Below are positions 25,824 through 34,845 of a DNA stretch of 64,000 nt, one piece after another (within the stretch, counting starts at the first letter, position 1; every line of letters begins with the position of its first letter). A program made the position numbers and the translations under genes. The DNA is taken from the NCBI GenBank assembly GCA_017458125.1, contig JAFTGB010000011.1, positions 1 to 64,000 on the forward strand, given 5' to 3'. Below the pieces are notes generated by a model. The model worked only from the letters and a program-made list of their open reading frames with translations, made no database searches and had not been told where the DNA came from. The stretch is from Prevotella sp. (lineage in GTDB: Bacteria; Bacteroidota; Bacteroidia; Bacteroidales; Bacteroidaceae).

Positions 25824-26917
25824 AATGCTTCAATAAAACGGTCAAACATAAACTCCGTGTCAACAGGACCGGAACAAGCCTCCGGATGGAACTGAGAAGA
25901 AAACCAGGGATTGGTCTGGTGGCGAATGCCCTCATTGGAGCCGTCGTTCATATTGACAAACAACTCACGCCAGTCAGCACCTAACGTTGCCGCATCAACC
26001 GCATAGCCATGGTTTTGGCTGGTCACATAGCAGCGGTTGGTACCGACCTCGCGCACTGGCTGGTTGTGGGAGCGGTGACCGTACTTCAGCTTGTAGATGC
26101 TGGCTCCGGCAGCCTTGGCCAACAGCTGGTTACCCATGCAGATACCGCAGATGGGTTTACGACTAAGCGTCATCTGCCGTTTCAGCACGTTGACAGCATC
26201 CACGCAACGGTCTGGGTCGCCAGGACCGTTAGCCAGAAAGAGTCCGTCGAAGTCCATAGCGGTATAGTCGTAGTTCCAGGGTACGCGGATGACCTCTACG
26301 CCACGGTTGACAAGGCAACGGATAATATTCTGCTTCACACCGCAGTCAACCAGCACCACGCGCCGACCAGCTCCTTCGTTATAACGTATCACGTCCTTAC
26401 ACGACACACGCTCCACCCAGTTCACAGAGCCATAGTCCTCCCCGTCGGTCTCGTTCGTTGCAATATCATTGCAACAAACAGTCTCTCCCTCAAAAACCAA
26501 CCGTCCCATCATCACACCATGCTCGCGGAGCAACTTGGTCAGCGCACGCGTGTCAATACCCGTCACTCCGGGAACCTGCTCGCGCTGAAGCCAGTCGCCG
26601 AGGCTCTCGCAGGCGTTCCAGTGGTTGTACTGAGCGGTATAGTCGCTGACGATAATAGCCTTCGCATAGATGCGGTCACTCTCCATAAACGTGGAAAGGC
26701 CATTGGCTTCGATGGTAAACGGCGGTACACCGTAGTTGCCGACGAGGGGATAAGTCATCACCAGCATCTGACCGGCATAACTGGGGTCTGTCAGACTTTC
26801 GGGGTAGCCCATCATAGCCGTATTGAAAACGACTTCTCCGGCTACGGGTTTGTCGTAGCCGAAGCTTTTTCCGTGAAATTCCGTACCGTCCTGCAGGACG
26901 AGTGTTACTTTCTTCAT
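25820..26917 (-). CDS. carA: carbamoyl-phosphate synthase small (glutaminase) subunit
   Basis: A 365-residue subunit that supplies ammonia from glutamine to CarB. The N-terminal domain begins VTLVLQDGTEFHGKSFGY. The class I amidotransferase domain has the nucleophile Cys in GICMGNQLLA, the NGPGDP loop, and the catalytic His-Glu in SSQFHPEACSGP. It overlaps carB by 4 bp and lies 59 bp after glmS across a terminator-like hairpin. Confidence 0.96.
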   Translation of the reverse strand: MKKVTLVLQDGTEFHGKSFGYDKPVAGEVVFNTAMMGYPESLTDPSYAGQMLVMTYPLVGNYGVPPFTIEANGLSTFMESDRIYAKAIIVSDYTAQYNHWNACESLGDWLQREQVPGVTGIDTRALTKLLREHGVMMGRLVFEGETVCCNDIATNETDGEDYGSVNWVERVSCKDVIRYNEGAGRRVVLVDCGVKQNIIRCLVNRGVEVIRVPWNYDYTAMDFDGLFLANGPGDPDRCVDAVNVLKRQMTLSRKPICGICMGNQLLAKAAGASIYKLKYGHRSHNQPVREVGTNRCYVTSQNHGYAVDAATLGADWRELFVNMNDGSNEGIRHQTNPWFSSQFHPEACSGPVDTEFMFDRFIEAL

Positions 26918-26933
26918 TCTCTTCTATTGTATT

Positions 26934-26963
26934 AAAAAGGCGAACCGTCATCAACGGTCCGCC
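26934..26963 (-). terminator. terminator or attenuator between glmS and carA
   Basis: On the minus strand GGCGGACCGT pairs with ACGGTTCGCC around a 5-nt loop and is followed by TTTTT, ending 17 nt before the carA ATG. No promoter box is visible between this hairpin and carA, so carAB would rely on read-through or on a promoter within glmS. Confidence 0.65.
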
Positions 26964-26976
26964 CTGTATGTATCAA

Positions 26977-28821
26977 TCATTCAACGGTGACGCTTTTAGC
27001 CAGGTTTCTCGGCTGGTCAACATTCTTACCTTTGCAGACGGCAATATGATAAGCCAGCAACTGCAACGGAATGGTGGCGACAAGTGGTTCCAGACACTCC
27101 ATCACGTCGGGTAGCTCAATCACCTCGTCGGCTATACGCGAGATGGTGTCGTCGTCTTTCGAGACAAGAGCAATGACACGCCCCTGACGGGCCTTGATTT
27201 CCTGAATGTTCGAGAGCACCTTCTCGTACATGGCATTGTGGGTAGCTATCACCACAACGGGCATGTCGGAGTCTATCAGTGCTATCGGACCATGCTTCAT
27301 CTCTGCAGCAGGATAGCCCTCGGCATGGATATAGCTGATTTCCTTCAACTTCAATGCTCCCTCCAGCGCTACGGGATAGGAATAGCCACGTCCTAAATAG
27401 AGGAAGTTATGTGCGTAGGTGAAGGTACGCGCCAGGTCGGCCACCCTGTCATTGGCTGTCAGGACTTCTTCGATAACCTTTGGTATTTCGTTCAGTCCCT
27501 TGACTATCTTGAGGTATTCCTCACGGTTGATGGTTCCCTTGGCCTCACCTAATGCCAGCGCAAACATCAGCAATACCGTGACCTGACCGGTGAAAGCCTT
27601 TGTGGAGGCTACACCAATTTCCGGACCGACGTGGATATAGGTGCCGGTATCAGTGGCACGGGGAATGGAGGAACCGATGGCGTTGCAGATGCCATAGATG
27701 AACGCCCCTCGCTCCTTGGCCAGCTGGACAGCGGCCAGCGTGTCGGCTGTCTCGCCCGACTGCGAGATAGCTATCACTACATCGTCCTCCGTGACTACCG
27801 GGTTGCGGTAGCGGAACTCCGAAGCGTACTCTACCTCGACAGGGATGCGGCACAAGGTCTCGATAATCTGCTTGCCTATGAGGCCTGCATGCCACGACGT
27901 GCCACAAGCCACAATGACGATGCGCTTGGCTTGCAGCAACTGGCGGCGATAGTCGATGAGCGCACTCAACGTCACATGGTTGCCCTCCACGTTGATGCGG
28001 CCGCGCATGCAGTTGGTCAAGCATTCTGGCTGCTCGAATATTTCCTTGAGCATGAAATGCTCGTAGCCACCTTTCTCTATTTGTCCTAAGTCTATGTCAA
28101 CGGTCTTGACTGCCAACTCCTGTTCTTCACCTAACACGCTGATGACCTTCAACTCCTCATCAAGCCGGATGACGGCTATGTTGCCGTCTTCCAGATAGAC
28201 CACCTTATCGGTGTATTCAATAATAGGGCTGGCGTCGGAACCAAGGAAGAACTCGCCGTCACCGATGCCGACCACTAAAGGACTCTGCTTGCGCGCAGCT
28301 ATAATCTGGCTGGGATCGCGCTTGTCGATGATGGCTATGGCGTAGGCTCCAATAACCTGATAGAGCGCTACCTGAACAGCCTCTAACAGGCTAATCCCTT
28401 TCTTCACCATGATGTATTCCACCAACTGCACCAGCACCTCCGTGTCGGTATCGCTCTTGAACTCGACACCCTTCGCCTGAAGTTTCTGCTTGATGTCGGC
28501 ATAGTTTTCGATGATACCATTGTGTATGATGGCCAGGTTATGCGACTGCGAATAGTGGGGATGGGCGTTGCGGCTCGACGGCTCACCATGCGTAGCCCAA
28601 CGGGTGTGGGCTATGCCGATGCATCCTGTCACGTCTTTGTCACTGCAATACTCTGTCAGGTTGTCCACCTTCCCCTTCGTCTTATAGACGTTCAGTTGGC
28701 CGTCGCCGTTAATCAATGCTACGCCTGCAGAGTCGTATCCGCGATACTCCAGACGGCGAAGTCCCTTTATCAAAATAGGGAAAGCATCTGTCTTTCCTAA
28801 ATATCCTACTATTCCACACAT
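26977..28821 (-). CDS. glmS: glutamine-fructose-6-phosphate aminotransferase
   Basis: A 614-residue enzyme that makes glucosamine-6-phosphate, the first step toward UDP-GlcNAc. The N-terminal Ntn glutaminase starts at Cys2 (MCGIVGYLG) and has HTRWATHGEPS and HNGIIENY. Two SIS domains follow (CGTSWHAGLIGKQ, ISQSGETADTLAAVQLAK). The end is QPRNLAKSVTVE, the conserved C-tail that closes the active site. I see no glmS ribozyme motif upstream. The gene has a standard promoter at 28854-28884. Confidence 0.97.
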   Translation of the reverse strand: MCGIVGYLGKTDAFPILIKGLRRLEYRGYDSAGVALINGDGQLNVYKTKGKVDNLTEYCSDKDVTGCIGIAHTRWATHGEPSSRNAHPHYSQSHNLAIIHNGIIENYADIKQKLQAKGVEFKSDTDTEVLVQLVEYIMVKKGISLLEAVQVALYQVIGAYAIAIIDKRDPSQIIAARKQSPLVVGIGDGEFFLGSDASPIIEYTDKVVYLEDGNIAVIRLDEELKVISVLGEEQELAVKTVDIDLGQIEKGGYEHFMLKEIFEQPECLTNCMRGRINVEGNHVTLSALIDYRRQLLQAKRIVIVACGTSWHAGLIGKQIIETLCRIPVEVEYASEFRYRNPVVTEDDVVIAISQSGETADTLAAVQLAKERGAFIYGICNAIGSSIPRATDTGTYIHVGPEIGVASTKAFTGQVTVLLMFALALGEAKGTINREEYLKIVKGLNEIPKVIEEVLTANDRVADLARTFTYAHNFLYLGRGYSYPVALEGALKLKEISYIHAEGYPAAEMKHGPIALIDSDMPVVVIATHNAMYEKVLSNIQEIKARQGRVIALVSKDDDTISRIADEVIELPDVMECLEPLVATIPLQLLAYHIAVCKGKNVDQPRNLAKSVTVE

Positions 28822-28853
28822 AACTTCAATAGCATTTGTGTTGTAATCGGCTG

Positions 28854-28884
28854 CAAAATTAGTAAAAACTTAGCAAATTGCAAA
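28854..28884 (-). promoter_or_regulatory. promoter of glmS-carA-carB
   Basis: The -7 box TAATTTTG at 28861-28854, 19 bp, then TTTG at 28884-28881. It precedes the glmS start codon by 33 bp. Confidence 0.8.
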
Positions 28885-28916
28885 ACAAATCGCGATTTTT
28901 TTGATAAAATGCTCAA

Positions 28917-28964
28917 AAACAAGACAAGTACCCCGTCTTTTTGTCAAAACGAGGTACTTGTCTT
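28917..28964 (-). terminator. intrinsic terminator of the rnf operon
   Basis: AAGACAAGTACC (28921-28932) pairs with GGTACTTGTCTT (28953-28964). On the minus strand it is followed by GTTTTTG. It lies 17 bp after the rnfA stop codon. Confidence 0.82.
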
Positions 28965-28980
28965 AAATGCTTTTTCTGAA

Positions 28981-29583
28981 TTAATCGAGCCCGAAGAGAA
29001 CGCGCAGCCCGCCATCGACACCCGAGAAGCCCATAAAGGCCAGCGAGAGCAGTCCGGCGGAGAGCATGACGATAGCCATGCCACGCATGCCCTTAGGTAC
29101 AGTGACCAGCTCAAGCTGCTCACGCATACCTGCAAACACCGTCAGAGCCAAACCGAAACCAATGGCTGTGGAGAAGGCATAGACCACACTCTGCAGCAGG
29201 TTGAAGTCTTTCTGGATAACCAAGATGGCTACACCGAGCACAGCACAGTTGGTGGTGATGAGCGGCAGGAATATGCCTAATGCCTGATAAAGCGCAGGAG
29301 AAACCTTCTTGAGGATAATCTCTACCATCTGCACGAGCGAGGCTATCACCAGAATGAAGGCGATAGTCTGCAGGTAGCCCAGACCGTTAGGGTCGAGTAC
29401 GAACTTCTGCACACACCAAGTCACAATGGTGGCCAAGGTGAGCACGAAGGCCACGGCGGCCGACATTCCTAACGAGGTCTCTACCTTCTTCGACACGCCC
29501 AGGAAGGGACAGATGCCGAGGAACTGCGACAGGATGATATTGTTGACGAATATCGCGCTAATGAAAATCAAGATGTATTCCAT
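28981..29583 (-). CDS. rnfA: Rnf electron transport complex subunit A
   Basis: A 200-residue integral membrane subunit with six predicted spans. The N-terminus YILIFISAIFVNNIILSQFLGICPFLGVS and the segment LPLITTNCAVLGVA match RnfA, whose conserved Cys residues help bind a membrane iron-sulphur cluster together with RnfE. It is the last gene of the rnf run and is only 5 bp from rnfE. Rnf couples ferredoxin oxidation and NAD reduction to ion pumping. Confidence 0.95.
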   Translation of the reverse strand: MEYILIFISAIFVNNIILSQFLGICPFLGVSKKVETSLGMSAAVAFVLTLATIVTWCVQKFVLDPNGLGYLQTIAFILVIASLVQMVEIILKKVSPALYQALGIFLPLITTNCAVLGVAILVIQKDFNLLQSVVYAFSTAIGFGLALTVFAGMREQLELVTVPKGMRGMAIVMLSAGLLSLAFMGFSGVDGGLRVLFGLD

Positions 29584-29588
29584 AATTC

Positions 29589-30170
29589 TTAGGCTCTAAT
29601 TTTGTTAACGATAGCAATGAGAAATCCCAGCATGATGAATGCTCCCGGAGGCAGCACGAAGAGCAGAATGTTATACTCCTCGGGCAACAGCGTGAGTCCG
29701 AAGACGGAGCCAGAACCCAGCAGCTCGCGGCAGATGCCTAACAGGGTGAGACCCAGCGTGAAGCCAAGTCCGATGCCAATGCCGTCAAAGAGCGATGCTA
29801 CGGGTGAGTTCTTGGCAGCAAACGACTCGGCACGGCCCAGAATGATACAGTTCACCACAATCAGAGGGATGAACAGACCCAGCGCAGCGTCAATATCGGG
29901 CAGATACGCCTTGATAATCATCTGGAGCAGCGTCACGAAGGCAGCGATGACCACAATGAATACAGGGATGCGCACCTTGTCGGGAGTTACCGACTTGAGG
30001 CACGAGATGACCACATTGGTACAGATGAGTACGGCCATAGTGGCCAGCCCCATCGACATACCGTTGAGGGCCGAAGTGGTAGTGGCCAGCGTGGGACACA
30101 TACCCAGCATCAGGACGAACGTGGGGTTCTCCTTGACGATGCCATTCTTTATAATATCAATGTAACTCAT
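29589..30170 (-). CDS. rnfE: Rnf electron transport complex subunit E
   Basis: A 193-residue membrane subunit, the paralogue of RnfA with opposite topology. It shows NPTFVLMLGMCPTLATTTSALNG, the conserved Cys segment LFIPLIVVNCIILGRAESFAAKN, and about six hydrophobic spans. It lies between rnfG and rnfA in the usual order. Confidence 0.95.
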   Translation of the reverse strand: MSYIDIIKNGIVKENPTFVLMLGMCPTLATTTSALNGMSMGLATMAVLICTNVVISCLKSVTPDKVRIPVFIVVIAAFVTLLQMIIKAYLPDIDAALGLFIPLIVVNCIILGRAESFAAKNSPVASLFDGIGIGLGFTLGLTLLGICRELLGSGSVFGLTLLPEEYNILLFVLPPGAFIMLGFLIAIVNKIRA

Positions 30171-30254
30171 AAATTCATTTTACAATTTTACTATTTCACA
30201 ATTTTACTATTTCATATTTCAATGGTCCAATAGTGAAATGATCCAATAGTCAGA
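30171..30254. repeat. heptamer-like array at the rnfG-rnfE junction
   Basis: An 84-bp spacer composed of imperfect TTTTACTATTTCACA and CCAATAGT units. The same words recur at 47369, 49806, 49895 and 56740. Confidence 0.7.
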
Positions 30255-30845
30255 TTATTCAGCAGGGGTAGCCTTATAAGCGTTGTAAGCCTGATTCACT
30301 GCGAGCAGGAAGGCACGGCTGGTAATGGTAGAGGCCGTGATGGCATCCACCTGTCCGCCGTCCTTCGATACGGTCAAGGGCTCTGAGGGCGTCTTACCGA
30401 TGATGTCACCCTTTTCGCCTTTCTGGAACCACTTGTCTGCCTTAGCGCCAAGACCCGGTGTCTCGGCATGCTCCAGCAGCGTGTAACCCAGAATTTTGCC
30501 TTCAGGGTCGAAACCCACCAGCACCTTCAGATCGCCGCCGAAGCCACCCGTAGTGGACTCCACGGCAGCACCGAGGTCCTTGCCCTGAGCGTCCTGAATC
30601 TGATAGATGGTATAGGTGAGCTCCTTGCCTTTGGCATCGTTCTGCTTCACCTCGTCAGTTTTTGCCACTTTCAGGTCGCTGACACACATCACACTCTTGA
30701 TGCCATCAGCCAGGGCTTTCTCCTTTTGTTCGTTGATGGGGCCTTCGGTCAGGTGATTTACTCCAGCCAGAATGGCACCCATGATGACTGCTACCCCCGT
30801 GAGTACCAGTACCATATTCGTCAATGATGATTCTAACTTCTTCAT
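30255..30845 (-). CDS. rnfG: Rnf electron transport complex subunit G
   Basis: A 196-residue subunit with one N-terminal transmembrane helix (NMVLVLTGVAVIMGAILAGV) and a periplasmic FMN-binding domain. The FMN is attached through a Thr in the C-terminal motif, here DAITASTITSRAF. The family more often has SGAT, but the position fits. GLGAKADKWFQKG and GFDPEGKILGYTLLEHAETPG are further family blocks. Confidence 0.94.
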   Translation of the reverse strand: MKKLESSLTNMVLVLTGVAVIMGAILAGVNHLTEGPINEQKEKALADGIKSVMCVSDLKVAKTDEVKQNDAKGKELTYTIYQIQDAQGKDLGAAVESTTGGFGGDLKVLVGFDPEGKILGYTLLEHAETPGLGAKADKWFQKGEKGDIIGKTPSEPLTVSKDGGQVDAITASTITSRAFLLAVNQAYNAYKATPAE

Positions 30846-30941
30846 TTCTTTCGATTTTCGATTTATGTATTTTCGATTTTCGATTTATTACACTTACGGA
30901 CATACTATTCAATAGAAAATTGTAAATCCGTAAATCGTCAA
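30846..30941. repeat. TTTCGATT array at the rnfD-rnfG junction
   Basis: Tandem TTTCGATTTTCGATTTAT words at 30849-30889. The array is identical in type to those at 31937, 47411, 48347 and 56674. Confidence 0.75.
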
Positions 30942-31934
30942 TCATGCAGGTGCTTCACCAAAACGCTTGGGTTTCACATACGTATTAATAAGAGGTGTAA
31001 AGGCGTTCATGATGAGGATAGCGAACGACATACCTTCTGGATAGGCTCCCCAGTTACGAATGACAACGGTAAGGAAGCCAATGCAGACACCATAGATGAG
31101 TTGACCTTTGACCGTCATAGGCGACGTGACATAGTCGGTAGCCATGAAGATAGCACCCAGCATCAGACCACCGGAGAGAATCACCGAGAACGGGTCGGCG
31201 TAGGCAGGGCTGAGCAGATGGCAGATGCCTGCAAAGACGAATACCGTGCAGATGATGCTGACGGGGATGTGCCACGTGATGATCTTCTTCCACAGCATGT
31301 AGGCCAGACCTATGAGCAGAGCCAGAGCACAGATTTCACCCATGGCACCGGCACCGTCGGGATGGTTGCCCAGGAAGAGGTCGAGCGACGAAGGCAGCTG
31401 GTCGAGCACTGAGGCGTCGCCCGACTTAATGGCTTCCTTCATGATAGCCAGCGGCGTGGCACCTGTCTCAGCGTCGAGATAGCTGGTCAGCTGACCTACC
31501 TTCGGCCACGTCGTCATCTGAGCGGGGAAAGCCACCAACAGGGCGGCACGTCCCACCAGAGCAGGATTGAAGAGGTTATTGCCCAGACCTCCGAACGTCA
31601 TCTTACCCACACCGATGGCAAACAGTGCACCGATGATGATAATCCAGATGGGGAGATTGCTGGGAAGGTTGAAGCCGAGCAGCAGACCCGTCAGCACGGC
31701 GGAGCCGTCGCAGATGGTGTTGCGCTCGCTCTTGAGCATAAACTTATTGATGGCCCACTCAAAGCATACGCAGGCCGCAACACTCGTAGCACAGACAATG
31801 GCCGAACCCAGGCCAAAGAAGTAGAACGACACGAGCAGCGCAGGCAGCAGGGCGATGATGACGCCATACATGTTGCGCTCCACGGTATCCGTTCCGTGTG
31901 CATGAGGTGACAGTGATACTATTAATTTTCCCAT
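30942..31934 (-). CDS. rnfD: Rnf electron transport complex subunit D
   Basis: A 330-residue membrane subunit with eight to ten spans. It carries a covalent FMN on the Thr of ETGATPLAIMK, the S/T-GAT-type motif. Other family features are NLPIWIIIIGALFAIGVGKM and FGGLGNNLFNPALVGRAALLVAFP. It lies between rnfC and rnfG. Confidence 0.95.
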   Translation of the reverse strand: MGKLIVSLSPHAHGTDTVERNMYGVIIALLPALLVSFYFFGLGSAIVCATSVAACVCFEWAINKFMLKSERNTICDGSAVLTGLLLGFNLPSNLPIWIIIIGALFAIGVGKMTFGGLGNNLFNPALVGRAALLVAFPAQMTTWPKVGQLTSYLDAETGATPLAIMKEAIKSGDASVLDQLPSSLDLFLGNHPDGAGAMGEICALALLIGLAYMLWKKIITWHIPVSIICTVFVFAGICHLLSPAYADPFSVILSGGLMLGAIFMATDYVTSPMTVKGQLIYGVCIGFLTVVIRNWGAYPEGMSFAILIMNAFTPLINTYVKPKRFGEAPA

Positions 31935-31971
31935 TGTATTATTTTCGATTTACACATTTTCGATTTTCGAT
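31935..31971. repeat. TTTCGATT array at the rnfC-rnfD junction
   Basis: A 37-bp spacer with three TTTCGATT words separated by short AT stretches. It is the same family as 30846-30941. Confidence 0.7.
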
Positions 31972-33348
31972 TTATTTCTTCTGTGCGGCAGCGGCACGGG
32001 CGCGGATGATGCCCATGACGGTGCCTTTGGCCTGACGGATGTTGTCGAGCAGCGGACGGTGAGCAGGACACGTGAACTGGCACGAGCCACACTCTATGCA
32101 GCTGACCACCTCTTCCTTCTCGGCACGCTCCCAGTTCTTGACGGCAGCGAGCTTTGCCAGCAGGTAGGGTTCCAAGCCCATCGGACAGGCCGACACACAC
32201 TTGGCACAACGGATGCAGGGGTTGGGCTCCTTGCGGAAGGCCTCCTCGTCGGAAATAATGGTCACCGAGTTGGTGCCTTTGCAAATAGGAACTTCGGTAG
32301 AGGTCAGTGCCTTACCCATCATCGGACCGCCGGCCAACAGTTTGTTGTCGCCTTCGGGCATGCCGCCACACGCATCAATCAAGTCCTTCATCGGTGTACC
32401 CATACGCACGAGGAAGTTGCCGGGATGAGCCAGCTTCTTGCCCGTCACAGTGGTATAGCGTTCAAACAGTGGCTTATTCTTCATCACCGCCTCATAGACG
32501 GCAAAGGCCGTACCTACGTTCTGTACGATGGCACCCACATTGACAGGGATGGCAGGCGGTGCAGGCACTTGCCGGCGGATGACGGCATCGACGAGCTGCT
32601 TCTCACCGCCTTGTGGGTAGCGCTGCTTCAGGGGCACTACCTCAACATGGTATTCAGTGCCCCCAAACACTTCAGCACACTTCCGGGTGAGCAGTTCGAT
32701 GGCCGGCATCTTGTTGGTCTCAATACCAATGTAGCCCGTAGTCACCTTGGCACCCTTCATGAGCAGTTCCAAACCAACCAGAATCTCATCGGCGTGCTCC
32801 ATCATCAGACGGAAGTCAGCAGTGATGTACGGTTCACACTCCACGGCATTGATGATGACGCACTCGGCCTTGGCCGTAGGCGGAGGAGTCAGCTTGATGA
32901 AGGTGGGGAAACAGGCACCGCCCATACCTACCACGCCGGCAGCCTTGATGCGATTGACTATTTCCTCTGGTGTCAGCTCGGGATGCTCCTTGACCTTTTC
33001 CAACTTGTCCGAGCGGTCGATGGACTCTTCCCACTCGTCACCTTCCACATTAATTATAATAACAGGCTTGCGGTAACCCGTAGCATCGATGGCCGTGTCG
33101 ATCTTAAACACGGTGCCGCTGACACTTGAGAAGATGGGAGCCGACACGAAGCCACCGGCCTCGGCTATCATGGTTCCTACCTTCACCTTGTCGCCCTTTT
33201 GCACGACGGGCTTAGCAGGTGCTCCGATATGCTGGCTCAGGGGGAAGATGGCCTGCTTAGGCAGGGCAGCCACCTGGGTCTTGGCCTCGTGGGTCAGTTT
33301 GTTCTCTTCAGGGTGGACACCACCTATACGGAATGTTCTAATGTTCAT
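31972..33348 (-). CDS. rnfC: Rnf electron transport complex subunit C
   Basis: A 458-residue peripheral subunit that binds NADH and FMN. The N-terminal domain has GVHPEENK. A Complex I 51-kDa-like fold has GVVGMGGACFPTFIKL and NAVECEPYITADFRLMMEH. Two [4Fe-4S] motifs follow near the C-terminus, CIRCAKCVSACP and CIECGSCQFTCP. There is no long Ala-rich C-terminal extension of the gamma-proteobacterial type. It overlaps rnfB by 4 bp. Confidence 0.96.
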   Translation of the reverse strand: MNIRTFRIGGVHPEENKLTHEAKTQVAALPKQAIFPLSQHIGAPAKPVVQKGDKVKVGTMIAEAGGFVSAPIFSSVSGTVFKIDTAIDATGYRKPVIIINVEGDEWEESIDRSDKLEKVKEHPELTPEEIVNRIKAAGVVGMGGACFPTFIKLTPPPTAKAECVIINAVECEPYITADFRLMMEHADEILVGLELLMKGAKVTTGYIGIETNKMPAIELLTRKCAEVFGGTEYHVEVVPLKQRYPQGGEKQLVDAVIRRQVPAPPAIPVNVGAIVQNVGTAFAVYEAVMKNKPLFERYTTVTGKKLAHPGNFLVRMGTPMKDLIDACGGMPEGDNKLLAGGPMMGKALTSTEVPICKGTNSVTIISDEEAFRKEPNPCIRCAKCVSACPMGLEPYLLAKLAAVKNWERAEKEEVVSCIECGSCQFTCPAHRPLLDNIRQAKGTVMGIIRARAAAAQKK

Positions 33349-34247
33349 GCTTGTTCCTCCTTTCTTTCGTTAACGGTTGTCGGAGTTTCCTGATTAGCAG
33401 GAGCTTCCGGTTTTGGCTTGGGAGCCGGGAAGTTGACGGCATGGATAGCTCCTGTGGGACATGCTGCCACACATTTCTTACAGAGGCGGCACTTGGTGTG
33501 GTCGATGTAAGCGACATTGCCTTCCACAGTGATGGCACCGAACTTACACTCCTTCTCACACTTGCCGCAACCGATGCAGGCAGCGTCGCAGGCCTTCTTG
33601 GCCACAGGCCCCTTGTCCTTGTTGACGCAGGAGACGAACACTCTCCTACCCTTCGGACCTTTCTTGCGCAATTCGATGATGTGTCGCGGACAGGCCTTGA
33701 CACAGGCACCGCAGGCCACACATTTCTCTTCGTCCACCTCGGGAAGACCAGTCTCCTCGTTCATGTGGATGGCATCAAACTGACAGGCTGCGACACAGTC
33801 GCCACAACCCAGACAGCCAAAGCCACAGGCCGTCTCGCCAGCACCGCATGAGTTCATGGCTGCGCAGGTGCGCAGACCACTGTACTCCGCAATCTTCGGA
33901 CGCAGCGCACATGTTCCGTTGCAACGTACTACGGCAACCATCGGTTCGCCGTTGGCAATGGCCATACCTAAGAGGTCAGCCACCTTGCCCATCACTTCCT
34001 GTCCGCCGACGGGACACATCAGCCCGTCCAGGCTTCCGGCATCAGCCCCTTTGACCAGAGCGTCGGCCAGTCCGCCACATCCAGCAAAGCCGCAGCCGCC
34101 ACAGTTGGCACCGGGCAGCACCTCCTGAACCTGTGCTATGCGCGGGTCCTCGTAGACAGCGAACTTCTTGGAGCAGACATAGAGTACCAGAGCCGCTATC
34201 AGTCCGATAGCACCCAGCACTAATACCGCAATTAGAATGAAATTCAT
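33345..34247 (-). CDS. rnfB: Rnf electron transport complex subunit B
   Basis: A 300-residue ferredoxin-type subunit. An N-terminal membrane anchor (FILIAVLVLGAIGLIAALVLY) precedes the cluster motif NCGGCGFAGCGG. Then come four ferredoxin-like motifs: CGFGCLGCGDCVAACQ, CVACGACVKACP, CIGCGKCEKECK and CRLCKKCVAACP. It is longer than the E. coli protein because of the extra cluster motifs. The tail is Pro/Lys-rich (PKPKPEAP). Confidence 0.96.
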   Translation of the reverse strand: MNFILIAVLVLGAIGLIAALVLYVCSKKFAVYEDPRIAQVQEVLPGANCGGCGFAGCGGLADALVKGADAGSLDGLMCPVGGQEVMGKVADLLGMAIANGEPMVAVVRCNGTCALRPKIAEYSGLRTCAAMNSCGAGETACGFGCLGCGDCVAACQFDAIHMNEETGLPEVDEEKCVACGACVKACPRHIIELRKKGPKGRRVFVSCVNKDKGPVAKKACDAACIGCGKCEKECKFGAITVEGNVAYIDHTKCRLCKKCVAACPTGAIHAVNFPAPKPKPEAPANQETPTTVNERKEEQA

Positions 34248-34280
34248 AAAATACTTGTTATTGTTAGTTTTGTTTTAAAT

Positions 34281-34694
34281 TTATTTTTCTATAGAAAAAG
34301 CCAACTGCTCTCGCATCTTGTCGCGGAAGAGCCACAGGAGCAGGTAATACGGCTGCAAAGCTCCTATGGAGCAAAGTGCCGCAACGCCTTCGCTGTCAGT
34401 CAGTTTCAGAGCCACAAAGAGCACTGCCACCAAGACCAGAAAAGGCACACCGAAACCCCAAAGCAAGGCTCGTACTGCCACCTGTCCCGTCGTCGACACG
34501 GTCACCGGCTGGCCTTCGGTATAGCTTGCAGCATCCGCACAGGGCACGTCGATGACCTTCTCTTTCGACTCGGCGGCACTGCAGTAACCAGCCACCTTGC
34601 AGGCAGCACATGCCGACGCCTGGACAATGCGCACATGCACATATCCATTTTCAATGCTTTCAACGATGCCAGAATGACTTATTTTAGTACTCAT
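34281..34694 (-). CDS. rseC: RseC/SoxR-reducing system family protein
   Basis: A 137-residue membrane protein. The N-terminal domain has the Cys-rich motif SACAACKVAGYCSAAESKEK. Two transmembrane helices follow (VRALLWGFGVPFLVLVAVLFVAL, and the span ending LQPYYLLLWLF). In gamma-proteobacteria RseC acts with the Rsx/Rnf complex to keep SoxR reduced. Here it leads the rnf operon 33 bp before rnfB. I start at MSTKIS because it follows the -7 box at 34722-34729. Confidence 0.92.
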   Translation of the reverse strand: MSTKISHSGIVESIENGYVHVRIVQASACAACKVAGYCSAAESKEKVIDVPCADAASYTEGQPVTVSTTGQVAVRALLWGFGVPFLVLVAVLFVALKLTDSEGVAALCSIGALQPYYLLLWLFRDKMREQLAFSIEK

Positions 34695-34721
34695 TAGTTT
34701 GCAATCTCGAGTTTGCAAATG

Positions 34722-34729
34722 CAAAGATA
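34722..34729 (-). promoter_or_regulatory. -7 box of the rseC-rnf operon
   Basis: TATCTTTG at 34729-34722, 28 bp before the rseC start codon. No exact TTTG is found at the usual distance upstream. Confidence 0.6.
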
Positions 34730-34790
34730 CGATAAAAAAGTGAATTATTCGCGCAATGATATGAGTTTTTTTGAAAAAAAATCGTAATCG

Positions 34791-34822
34791 TTTGCAATTG
34801 TCACATCTTTTGCTTACTTTTG
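34791..34822 (+). promoter_or_regulatory. consensus promoter of the 147-residue acidic protein gene
   Basis: TTTG at 34791-34794, exactly 20 bp, then TACTTTTG at 34815-34822. It faces away from the rseC-rnf promoter. Confidence 0.85.
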
Positions 34823-34845
34823 TATCGTCTAAAAATGAACCGGCG

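Noticed and set aside
28822..28980. glmS ribozyme upstream of glmS
   Set aside because: The leader is only about 30 nt and AT-rich with no ribozyme core. The nearby hairpin is the rnf terminator.
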